Below, in pieces: positions 45,012 through 56,791 of a stretch of DNA of 64,000 nucleotides. The stretch covers positions 682,001-746,000 of the forward strand of contig CALYLX010000145.1 of NCBI GenBank assembly GCA_944990035.1, given 5' to 3'. This DNA comes from Clitopilus passeckerianus. Its lineage: Eukaryota > Basidiomycota > Agaricomycetes > Agaricales > Entolomataceae. How positions within the stretch are numbered: the stretch's first letter is position 1; each line of letters opens with the position of its first letter. The notes beneath the pieces were generated by a model, which saw nothing but the letters and a program-made list of their open reading frames with translations, was not told the origin of the DNA and made no database searches. Position numbers and translations under genes: made by a program.

Positions 45012-48000
45012 CTATACTTCCATCTTGTCCTCCTTCTCCCAGCCAGGATTCTTTTGCAGAATAACAAAGCCCTCAAGGACATGTGCGAATGGAATAAACT
45101 CTTCCGTAGCCAACTCTGCTCTGTCGGTCGTTCCAAGGCGAACTGGCGTTGAATGTGTCTGGAATCCGGATATTGTTCGAGGTTTGCCTGCTTGACCGAC
45201 CACGTCAACAGCCTGAGCGAGTATGTTAGCAACACTCAGAGGGGAGAAATGGGGGAACTTACCTGTCCGACTCGAACGGTAACGGGTAGGTTATTGAGCT
45301 CCTCATCCAGCGTGATCAGGAAGCGCGGATACATTCCTGTCACCAGGAAATACAACATCCAGTGATACTTATCAAGTATAACTATGGCAAAGGGGGTCAA
45401 TCAGCATGTTTTAGTAAAGCCAAAAAGTGTCACATACATCCTTTAGCATCAGTGAACGCAGTCAGCGTTGCAAGAATACCAGCCACAGCTGGCCGACTCA
45501 TGATGTTCCGATCCGAGAAGAATGGATTCAACCCGATTGTGCCCTTGCCCATATGGACCAAGCCCTGTGCTATCCGCACCATAAACAAGCAGTCGGGCTC
45601 CTTGTAGTAGTACCCGGCAAGCTGCCTGAGCATCTGGCCAAGACGTGCATTATTTGTGCCCGCTCCGACGAGGCCCATCGCGAAAATGGCATTCAGAGCA
45701 ACGGCCAGGTCGTTGTCGTGGCTGTACTTGGACAAGGTGTCGAGGATGGGTAGCTGAGGGTTTGAAGCGCTGACGAGACCAATAGCGAGTGGGACAGCTT
45801 TGCGAATGACTGGTTCGCCGTAGTGCATCTGGGAAAAAAAATCTTATCAATATGGTGAATCAAGGTGGTAAGGTTGGTCCTTACGAGGTGGTTGAACTGC
45901 CTCAAAGACATCTCTGCACCAATATCTTCACCCATTGCTATCAGAGCCACGGCTAGGACGGCAAAAGACTGGAAGGTATCATCCTTCTTCTCGGGCTTGA
46001 CCTCTTCCTTCTCCTCATCTTTCTTCTCTTCACCCTCTTTCTTCTCTTCCTTCTTCTCCTTGGCCTCGTCCTTTCCGCTCGTATCAATGTGCTCGTCGCA
46101 ATGATGCAGCATCGCCTGGACCTTGAGGACGTTGCCTGTACCCGCAAACGCACATGCCTCGACGAGAATTTGTGCTGTTTTGGAGATCGGATGGTCGATA
46201 GCTTTCAGAGTCTCAATGGTTGCATCGGATTCGTCTTGTAAACCTGTAGCCAAGGATTGTCAGGTGAGAATTTTCATCCAGGCCATAACACCTCCTACCC
46301 AAATAGATCAACCCCAACCCAAGAACCATAAACTTCGCCCACTTGCTCCTCAACCCCTTCCCGTCACGCTCAGCCTCAGGCAACTCCTGCTCAGCCTCCG
46401 CTTTCTCCATCAACGTCTGCAGCACCGTGCCAGTGACTTCCCCATTCTCACTCCCAACGAAGATGAAGCCCAGAGCGAGGGCAGCCAGGGCAGAGACCTC
46501 GATCTCCAATGTGTCGTCTGACACCAGCGGTAGAAGATAGGGCAGAAGGTCTTCGCGGTGGCTCCCGCAGTATGCCAGGCCAAGACCCATGATTGCGGAC
46601 GTTCTGAGAGGGACGGATTTGTTTTCTGTGAATTCTCCCAAGAGTGCGAGAGCTGCGTCGGCTTCGGTCCGTATGGAGGTGTTGAGGATACCAGTGGCAA
46701 GGAGGGCACCAGCCTGTCAGAAAATAAGTATCTGTCTCAACGAGATCATAGGTTTGCTATACCTTGATGTACTCCTCGGAGGAGTAGGTATATTTATCGA
46801 TGTGACTAAGGCCAACATCGGTGTCCCATAGCAAGCTCAGACCAAGAGAGGCCGCGGCGCTCATCATACCTGTTCTGCGGATTAGCCAACCGTCAACAAG
46901 AAGGCCAGGTGAAAACGCTTACCGTGATCCTTATTCTTATAGATCCAACTGTTTCCCTCCTCAGCCTCAACCATGAGCTTATCATTGCCAAATCCAGCAT
47001 TCACAAACGCATTGACAAAAGTACCAGCCAAATTGCCTCGCGCCGAGTCGACATTCGAAGAACTGCTCACACCTGTCCAAAACTCGCCTTAGAAAAAGGT
47101 CATATATCTGTCTGCAAGAAACAACTCACGTGAATTCTCCAAATGGCTCTTATACACATCTTCCAAGCTCTTAGCATCGCTGACCCCAAGCTCCTTACCA
47201 AACTCCTTGAAACTAGCACTCAACCTCGAATTGCTGAGGCAGTTGAATAGGTCTTCGCCCAGTTCTTCCTGGAGGTCGAATTCCCCAGCAGCATCGTCGT
47301 CGTCGTCGGATGAGGCATGCAGCCACTCCAGAGGTACCTGGGCACGGGCAAGGAGGAACGCGAGCTGTTTCTTCATAAGACTGTGCAACGTAAGTTAATT
47401 GGACATGGAATTTGGGGGGATAGAACTCACGGATTTCCGGGGGCATTGAAATCTTCCCGGACAAGCTGGGGGTTACCAAGTCGGATGGCCAGAGCGAGTG
47501 CTTCTGGGAACTTGTGGTGCTGGAAGTAGATGTCGTGTACTGTTTGCAGGAAGGAGATATCGTCCGGGGGTGGCAAAAAGCTCACGCATCTGTAGGCCAA
47601 GTCAGTTTAAATTTATCCGGTTGAAAGCAAGAATCATACCTTATCATGTAAAGACAAACGCGTGCATACGTGTTCTCATCAACCAACTTCACAATCTCCT
47701 GCACAATCTCCAATTCCTCCAACAAATCCACAGCATCCGGCTCGGCATTGTGGCCCAAGAAGAAGGTGGCGCATTCCAGTGCGAGGTTCTTGAGATCATC
47801 GATCGATCCACCTAACCTGGTTTCTGGTGCAGTATCACCAGTCTCTTCTGTCATGGTTTCGCGAATGGTGAATTCATCACCGAGCTCTGCTGCTAGATGA
47901 CGAACGTATTCGTGACCCCATGAACCAGGATCAGCGAGGGGAGTGTTTGATGGTCGGAGTGAATTGGCTAGGAGACGGTATTTCAGGGTGCCGCGAGGTT

Positions 48001-48599
48001 GGGTGTCAGAGTAGGTCATGGCAAGGACGGAGAGGATATCCGCAAACAGGCTCTACGTCGGAAAGTCAGTACCTCTAGAGGAGATTATAGAAAGAACGGG
48101 ACCACGAACTTTATCCTCGGATGACGGCCATGTTTCGTAGAGAGCTTGGAGATCGGGGAAGAAAGGGCGCAAGAACTTCAGAGGTTTCGGTACGGAGGTC
48201 ATTGATGAAGTAGAGGTCCTGATAAGTGTCCGAAGTGTCTCTAGTGCCGGCCTGTAAAGCTCAGTATTGCTTTCCTGGAACAGAGAATTAAGGTATTTTC
48301 ATTTGTGAAGCATTTGGGTCCCACCTTTAACCGTTCTACGAGCATTTCGAGCTCAGTCTTGAGCTGAAGGTCCTCTTCCGACTGAATACTAGGGTAAGTC
48401 GTTATGTCGAGCATTAAGTCGCGACACTTACGAGTTCCTCGCCCTCCTCTGGCTCCTTGCCATCCTTCTTCACGGGCGTGCCGTCCGCCGACTTTGACGA
48501 ACCTTCCTGCTTATCCTTGTCGCCATCTTCCTTTTCTTGTTTCTTCTTTTTTGGATCCTCTGACTTTACAGAGATCGCGAATTCTTGACCTTTGGCCAT
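45012..48599 (-). CDS. RPN1: 26S proteasome regulatory subunit RPN1 (PSMD2)
   Basis: From ATG 48599 ([11 protein letters not shown]) to the TAG at 45012, in about 11 exons and roughly 950 residues. The Lys/Glu-rich N terminus leads to [19 protein letters not shown], a family hallmark. The toroid of proteasome/cyclosome repeats is seen in [59 protein letters not shown] and [17 protein letters not shown] Lys/Glu-rich acidic insert (about 46000-46080) sits between repeats. The C terminus ([15 protein letters not shown]) matches family members. RPN1 is the largest base subunit and docks ubiquitin receptors, Ubp6 and shuttle factors. It diverges from the TAO3 gene across a 272-bp shared promoter. 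Confidence 0.96.
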
Positions 48600-48871
48600 G
48601 GCTGTAACAGAGCTTGAGGACTTTGTCAGATCTGCAATCGAGTCGAACGCGACGCGCGTACTAGAGTCGAGGCTATTGACCTTTGAATCAAGCACGGACA
48701 AACAAATGATCGCTGTTGCTTGTCACGACGAAACCAGCTGCCAGGATCTTTGAGCGTCTGAGTTTATGCCCTTCAATTGTTCTTTCTTTCCGTCTACATT
48801 TCATTGAAGGGCAGTGAATTTAACGACCTCAGAACGACATCTTTGGCTGGCCAAGTCCTTGTGGAAAGATA
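48600..48871. promoter_or_regulatory. Shared divergent promoter of RPN1 and TAO3
   Basis: The 272 bp between the two start codons must carry both promoters and both 5' leaders. No strong TATA box is visible, as usual for housekeeping genes. I did not see a clear Rpn4-type PACE element (GGTGGCAAA) on either strand. Confidence 0.6.
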
Positions 48872-51800
48872 ATGAGCGAAGGAATCCAAATTACCATCCC
48901 AGGTAAGCAGTTCTTGGCTTGTTAGACAGTTTACTCGGTTGCTAATGCTAGAGTCAAAGATTTCGACGACGACGACTATAACACAGCGTCGACACCATTT
49001 GGACGCTCAGCTGCAACGCCATTCGGGAACCATGGGTTCGGTAGTGCTTTTGGTGGAGGCTCCGCCACTGGCAGTGGTTTTGGCTTTGGCAGCTCAGGGT
49101 TGGATTCACCAAGCCTAACTACAACACCCCTGGCAGATCCAGGACTCAAAAGCTATTTCCCTTCTCACAGTCGTGCCGACTCTGAAGCCTCCTTTGAATC
49201 AACGAACTCTGGCAACACCCGCTATAACGTCTCGATTACCAAACCTTTCGCTCATTCTTCCTCATCTTCAATAGCAACTTCACATACGGGGTTTTCCAAG
49301 AAGCCCTCCTTCCCCTCCCTTCGTAATCCTTTCAAGAGTGCAAAGAGCAATGCTAATGATGCACCTCCTGTGCCATCCTTGGACCGACCTTACCCAGACC
49401 TGAAGAACCCATTCGGTAACCGGTCCACATCTTCACTGGGTCATGGCCACAGCGCTTCACCAGTCCTGTCTCGAGGGCCATTCGGAGGGATGAGTATGAA
49501 CATAACAAGTCCGTCTTTCGCCCGCCCACCTACCCCCGGCGCACCCCCACGAACCAGGTCAAAGAACCATACGCCTGCCAAATCCTATCACTCCCAGACA
49601 GGATCCATCTTTCACAACTCTGAAAGTGGGAGCGACCATGGCCATGCTGCTCATATGATGGGAGTGGGAACACCACCCCCAGTACCACGGGTTCCTAATG
49701 GGATGGGCAATGGAAGAAGCGAGACGCCTCCATATGAAGATGACAAGGTTGTGGTCGACCACAAGACTCCATCGGATTACGCACTACACGCAGTTTTCAT
49801 CCGTTTTGTGTCTACTGCAGAGAGCAAGATAGATTCCTTTCTTCGACAAGGCCTGGTAGGTATCCCCTCCCAACGACCGATTCCTCACTAATTCCATTCC
49901 CCGCAGGACACCGATCCCTTACTCCCAGACCTTCTAGACACAGGCAAAGAACCCGAATTCGATTCCATCCTCTCTTCACTCGCAAAAATTGCCCAGAAAA
50001 ATGCAAAGCCTGTCATAGACTCTATCATGCGTTGGCGCCGTCAACAAATCGACTCTATCCCTCGAGACCTCATCTCTTTCCACGCAACGCAATCACCCCA
50101 GAGTACTCGCACAACCCGGACTTTGGATATCCCCAGCATACTGAATGAACGGAAGAACCTAGTGTCGATTTATATCATGTGCCGAGCTCTGATAGTGGTG
50201 GTACAAGGGATCAGCAAAGATGCACTGGGAGAATCGACGGGGCATATGCTTGAGGAATCGACTTTTGATAGGTTCCGTGAACCTAATGCGGCTGGGTTGA
50301 GTGGAAAGGAGGGTCTGAACTATAGGATCAACGCTGATTTGTGTGCGAAGCTGCTTGGACATATTGCTAATATTCGGTATGTATTCAATCCTGAAGACCT
50401 CATAAACCAATACTGATAGCGTGGATAGTTTCATGAATGTGACGGACCGATTCCTCGCCGAATTAGAACCTGTTGCGCATGGCCAGGTGCCGAAGGATTC
50501 TGACATGAAATATGAGAGTCTCGTCAGAGGGTTGAAGCACATTCAGATCAAGGTCTGGCCACCAGAAGCATTTGAAGAAGGCGCCGAATTTCTAGAGTCG
50601 TTGTCGGTATCGTTTGCGAATGCCCACGGACAAAGATTGAAGACTGTATTTGCGGAGACGTTGGTGCATATACTACATCCCATCGGCAAGGTCAGTTTCT
50701 ACCAATATCGTGGGCCCGGATTATTTATTCACTTCTTACGGTTTGTAGACAGCACAAGCTGAAACGAACAACCCTCAATGGGCCAAAGCTATTGAGGTCA
50801 TTTACCCGAAGGCAAGAGATATGATGACGAAACCTCGGTATTGGAACGTGGCTTTCCCTCTGGCTGTGACGAGTTTGTGCGTCGCACACCAGAGTTATTT
50901 CCTCAAGCACTGGCAGGCATTTTTTGAAGGTGGATGCTCGAAGCTCAAGGTGAGGAATAGTCTTGTCGTTGACTTAATCTTGTTATTCATCTGCCCCCCC
51001 AGGAAAAGCCACAAAGGCCCGTAATCATGAACGGACTTCTTCGTCTATTGTGGACCTACCTGTACCGATGCCAGGAATCCCCATCTACAACTACCTCCAA
51101 GTTGGACACGCTCATGAAGCATTTCTTCCCACCCAGCCGTCTTTCCGTCAATCCACCTGACGAGCGTCTGGAACCATTCGTTCATCTCGTTCATTTCATC
51201 CTGTCGCGGCATTTCGATTTTGGGAAAGACTTCGTTCTTGAACTGCTTCAAGAGTCCGCGATCACTCCACTTCAACATAGTGGCAATATAGGGTCGGTGC
51301 TAGCTCCCGAAAGGATATCCATCGCTGTTCAGGCAATTCTGCTGTCACTGAGCGCGATTGAACGAGAGGCATTCACGCCAACGTGGCCATCCAGTACGGA
51401 CTTCTCAGAGGGAGCACCTCCCACTGACTATCCTTCGTCTTCGGATTATATCCCAGCCACGCTTCTAGCCCGCCCCGGAATGACAGAGTTCTTTGACCGA
51501 TGTGGATCGACCCTTGCGACGATAGCGTCCTACTGTAGCGATGCAGTTGGCCATATGTCGTTTTTTGACGACCAATGGCTGTATTCGCGCCTCAACCTGG
51601 CGTACGAGGAGGCGCACAACTACATCATCCGAAGGCACCTCGATGGCCCGATCGTCGCGTATCCGAACCATTTCGTCGCCCAAATATCCCTGTTGCAGAC
51701 TTGTTTCTCCTCATGGCCACGCTGCCTGCACCCGTCTATCTCGTTGGTGGATGCGGTGGGCATGCTGCTCAAAGGCTTGGTTCATGTTGAGCCTGCTATC

Positions 51801-54800
51801 ACAGACGCATCAGCCTCTGCCTTGAAGCAGTTCATGACGGATAGGGTCTCTGCGTTGACGGTGCTATCTCGGTTCTCGAGATACTTGTTCACTGCACACC
51901 ATATCTCGCAGTCAGGTGCTGGACCTCGTCTGTTGATTGATATTGCGAGGGTTCTCAACCTTTGGGTTGAACTCGTTGATGATTGGATACATGAGCTCCT
52001 CAAGCTCGAGCCTACGGAAATGTTCGAACATGGTGAAGACATTTTCGCTCGGTGTGCTGAGATCGAGGGTGGTGCCCTGTTCCTCGTCACCAACGAGACC
52101 CAGTCGATCCAAGTTGCGGGCATCAAAAGCTTGCGTTTGCTCGGCCTCCTCATCGACCACTTGTCGCCTCTCGATTCCACCGCGAGTTCAATGCTTATAA
52201 CCAAGATTCTTCATGGGAAGACCCCTTTGGAAAGGACATACCTGACCGGGTTTGATGATGTCCTCGAACAGTCAGAGCTCAGCAGAATAGAGCAGTGGAG
52301 GCACTCAACGAAAGCAGACATCATCCTTCGTATCGCCGACAGCACCAATGAAAGGGATGGGAAGATTTGGCCTTACATCTTCCCGGCCTTCTTGCAAGCA
52401 TGTCAAGATGCAGGTGCCAGTTCTCCGCAGCTACGAGAAAGCCTGATCGCGGCTGGCTCACGTTACCATCCGACTATCTCCCATCTCGCTGGCCTTAGCA
52501 GCAGGGTTCCCGCCGGTTTATCCACGCGCATGGGAGCAGGTGCAGAGAAGGACGGTTGGAAGCTAGTCAAGGATAACAGGACCCTAGTGGACCAATGGAG
52601 GATATGGGTTAAGATCCTGTGCTCAACCGCCGCTTTACCAGAGTCACATCGCCCTGCCCTCACACAATTAGGTCGAGACCACGCCCGTGCGCCCTCCGAC
52701 GCCAGTTTCGAACGCGAAAGGCTCTCGACCACCCGTGGCCTTTTCCGATACCTGACTCCTTTCCTGGATTCGGAATATACGCGATTCCGGGATACGGCAG
52801 TCATCTGCATTAGTGCATTCCCTTCAGCAGCATATCCCCAGCTTCTCGAGGACCTGAGCTTACTCGCTGGACGTCAGTTCTACGATGATCCAAGGTCCAA
52901 ATCGAATGAACCGAACCTTGGTATCCTATCCCCTCGACAATTCCAGGAGGATATGAGGTTCAGATCCAGTCCCACTGTCACCCCAGACCGAACACGTCGG
53001 CAGGAACGGCTTCATTCTGCGGTTGCTCGTATCTATTACCTCACTGCTCACCTACTCCAACAAGAACGCTCTGCTGGCCGTCAAGCAGCGCTTGCCAACG
53101 TACTCAAGTTTGTCCGCAATACTCAAACATTCCTTACAGCGTCAGATGTTCGGGATAACCATACGCTACAACGCCTCCGCCGTTATTTCTGTGGCACCGT
53201 GGAACGCCTCTTTGATGGACTAGCCACGATTAAAGACTCAGATCGGTTTATCCCCGCTCATATGCACCTCTCGTTATATCGGCTCTGTGAAGAATGGTGT
53301 CACCTTGGCCCTCAACCTGACTATATCAAGCAACGGAATCATCGCATGCAAGGGGCCGCTGTTGCAGGAGTACCATCTTCTGATGTAGCTGAGGCAGGAG
53401 AACGTTTCAGAATTGAATCAAAGATGCTGTCCTATGCCGCCATTGGTGCAATTGCTGCGTTGTGTGTGAGTAATCTGAAATTATTTTATTGAGGCTTAAG
53501 CTGATGATGGGTATTCAGCAAAAGGCATTCTTCACAGCTGATTTGTCGACTGGTTCTCCATCGGAACGCCTGCCTCCCGAATACGTCAAATCACTCACAC
53601 CCATTGGTGTCCTGGAGCGATTGAGTGGCATCCTCTCGTCTGCGCACCCGCAGAGTAGGTTGCATGGAAAGTAAGAATTCGGCCTCTCTTGCGGTGTTAA
53701 TTACTAACCTTGTTAACCCAAGGAAAGCGCTTCGATCAATACTCCTCTACAATTCGTCGGAGAAAGGCCTCCTTGTAGAAACGCTTCGCCGTTCGGCCGT
53801 GTTCACAGATGACAATGACTCGTTCCAGTGCCAGTTCTTCGAAGTCCTCTCAGAAATTGTGTGCGACTCCCCAAATCACGGCTTTACCTTTGCACAAGTC
53901 ATCTGCCTCGGCCTGATCAATTTACGCCATCCAGACCCAAGCATCAGATACCACGCATTCAACATGCTTGAAGCAATGCACGAACAGTCTTCCGGCCTAC
54001 TCTCCTTATCAAATCTGGAAGCAGCCGTCGGTAGTTGTGCCCCAGGTACATATATCAATGCACACCGCCTTCTGTCCGAGTTGTTGGCCGGTGAACATCC
54101 AGAAGAAGCTCCCAACATCCTCAGCCAGTTTGCAACTGCGCTTCCCCAATTCCCAGACAATGCTGTCAGCAACAACGTTACGCTCCTTCTCCTTCAGAGT
54201 TTGGAATTCTGGATATCCAACCTCAAGCTCATGCCTGAAGACCGCTCGGATTTCTTCCCAGGCGCGCTCAAGTCCATGTACTTCCTTGTGGCGTTGACTC
54301 TACGCTACGGCCGTAACTTTACGGAGCAGATATCTGTTACATGGTCGAAGACGGTCAGCTCCCATGTCGCAAATGGCCACGCTACCCTGAGGTTCCTTTT
54401 GGAGCACTCCAATAAGGTCGGTAGTGCGACCTACGTTGATTGCGCAGCAAGCATCGTGGCATGTCTCTGCCAGACTTCAATAGGCGAGGAGATATTCCAG
54501 GAGTTGTGCTCTGTAATCGAGCCAGCTAGGATGCTACCAACTATTGAACACAAGCTGAAGGAACCTGAAGAAAGTGATTTCGACTTTTGGGCAGATCTCG
54601 GCGCCCTTTTTGAAGAGGAACCTCGCCTACCATTGGGCTCCGCTCAATATGCGTGGCTCTTCTTGACGGACGTAGTGATCCCCCGCTCCTGGGAGTTCAA
54701 AGAATCACTTCCGACCCTCCTTCACGTCCTCTTCGCACATCTCGACCACCGTATAGCGTTTGTTCGGCAACGAGCTCAAAAGATGTTGTTCCAGGTACTT

Positions 54801-56609
54801 CGATCGTGGGCGCCAGGTTACGACGAGATTGTAGAGCGGTCGGTGAACCCGGGTCGTGCGGCGATCAAGAGCGAGATTTTAGCCTTGGAGAAGGACGTAG
54901 AGGACCTTTTTTGGAAGGAAGATGATTCTGGCGAGGTCGCGGAACCCAAGATGAAGCAGTTGGCAGAGCGAATACTGAATCTCCTATCTCCCCTGCGCCC
55001 ATCCTTGACCTACGAATGGGGCGCCCTTGCATTGAATTGGGGGACCACGTGCTCCATTCGTGGTATTGCGTTCCGCTCTTTGCAGATCTTCCGTGCGTTG
55101 ATGCCAAGGGTCAAGCAACGAGATCTTGCCGTCTTACTTGGCCGCCTTTCCAACACCATATCATCATCCGATCAGAACCTCCAGTCGTTCACCTGTGAAG
55201 TTCTTCGAACTATCACTGCTATCACGACCAGTGGTGATGTTGATTGGAATCTTCTACCCCAGATCTTCTGGTGTGCATGCGCATCACTTTCCACCACCGT
55301 CCTTGTAGAGTTCGAGGAGGTTCTCGCTTTGATGGATGTTCTACTCACCAAAGTTGATCTGGATGACGAGGACACCATCGAACTTTTGTTGGCTCGGCTT
55401 CCGAGGGAGTGGGATGGCCCTTCCTCCCTCCAACCCCCGTTATTGAAAGGCCTGCGGTCATCGGAGACGTCCGAGAAGACTTTCAAAATTCTGCGAGTCC
55501 TTTCGCAGAATAGGGACGGACAGCTCGTCGATGACCAGGGTACCCGTATACGTGACGTCTACACCGTCTCGTTACCCTGGTGCCTACATGCGATGACCGA
55601 AGGCAAGGTCGATGACAACCTCAAGAAACTCGCAGAAGATGTTAGCGCCCTCGCCGCCGCCGATAATCGACTCAGCATATCCAAGATCATGAACTCGTTC
55701 TCCAAAGGACATTTCAGAACCAGAGACGATTTCCTTCGCCAGTCGATCTCAAGTCTGCGAGAACATTATGGTTCAGACAATTGGACAGAGGTCGTCACTC
55801 TCCTCCTGGGTTTAGTCCTGAACAAGGAGCGATGGATGCAGACCTATGCTATGCAAGCATTGAAAGTCCTATTCCAGCAGCGGGAAACCCAGAGTCCTTT
55901 CGAACAACTGGGCTCAGAATTGCTTATGCCCCTCCTACGACTTCTCGAAACCGAACTGGCTCCTCAGGCACTTGATGTCTTGGACGAGCCCATCAAGATG
56001 TCGGGAGGCCTCGCTGCGAAACATGTCCTAAGGATGAGCATGCATAGCAGCATGTTCGGACAAATCAAGCCACCAGAATCAGTGGGGAAGGTTTTCGGTA
56101 TTCCCGAAGAATCTGGATGGTGTGTTGCTCAAGCAGAGGCGCTCCAAGAGAGGTGCCGTCACAACCTTGTAGCCGTATTCGACACTTGCTCAATGCCCTT
56201 CCGACCCTCACGCATCGACTTTGAGCCTGAAGTCCATGCTGCCCTAGCATCCCCCGAGCCCACCGAAGACGATGTCAGTGGACTGGTCAATGACCTGCAA
56301 GAGATGAAAAAGTTCCTGGAACGGCCAGCCTCTCGCGTGCCACCTCCCCTCACCTTACCCAATCGGCATCTGGAAGCGCGAGTCGCTGCCATTCTTGCCA
56401 GAGCCACTGCCTCCGAGGGCCCTTCCGATATCCCTCAAACACCATTCATTGACGTCTTCCGCATCAGCGGCGTTGATCATGACAGAACGTCTGATGACGA
56501 ATCCGACTACACAGATTCTGAATCCGAAGCTGACGCGTTCATATTTGATTCTCCTGCTCTCACCCGTAATCTTCGTACTCCCAACAACAATGGTTTCCGT
56601 CATCATTAG
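48872..56609 (+). CDS. TAO3: Furry/Tao3(Pag1)/Mor2 cell morphogenesis scaffold
   Basis: A giant protein of about 2,450 residues in eight exons. Exon 1 (MSEGIQITIP) joins to VKDFDDDDYNTASTPFG across a 50-nt intron. The N-terminal 230 residues are disordered and rich in Phe-Gly, Ser and Pro. Conserved Furry-type segments follow: DYALHAVFIRFVSTAESKI, SLAKIAQKNAKPVIDSIMRW, PKARDMMTKPRYWNVAFPL and MNGLLRLLWTYLYRC. The rest is a long HEAT/ARM-like solenoid, ending with an acidic Ser-rich tail (DDESDYTDSESEADAF). Tao3/Mor2 is the scaffold of the NDR-kinase (Cbk1/Orb6) RAM/MOR pathway that controls polarised growth and cell separation. Size is close to yeast members (about 2,200-2,400 residues). Large reading frames at 51027-53492 and 53625-56609 are parts of this one gene. 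Confidence 0.95.
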
Positions 56610-56791
56610 CATATCTTGCCTTGTTATCATGTTCTGTCCATGTATTTCATCCATTCCCCGCTTCTTACTGGTAGATGTAGATATAATGTATTAGACTGTA
56701 ATACCTGGCTTGGTCCAGTTATACATATTAATAGTGCTCTAGGTTTTATAATAACAGAGAATATAGATGAAATTCCCACCAACGACGGTAG

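Noticed and set aside
46000..46080. Lys/Glu-rich low-complexity insert in RPN1
   Set aside because: A charged insert at this position is normal in RPN1 and is in frame; not a break.
51027..56609. Two separate large proteins of 821 and 994 codons
   Set aside because: They are exons of the single Tao3/Furry gene, joined through a short exon at 53519-53671.
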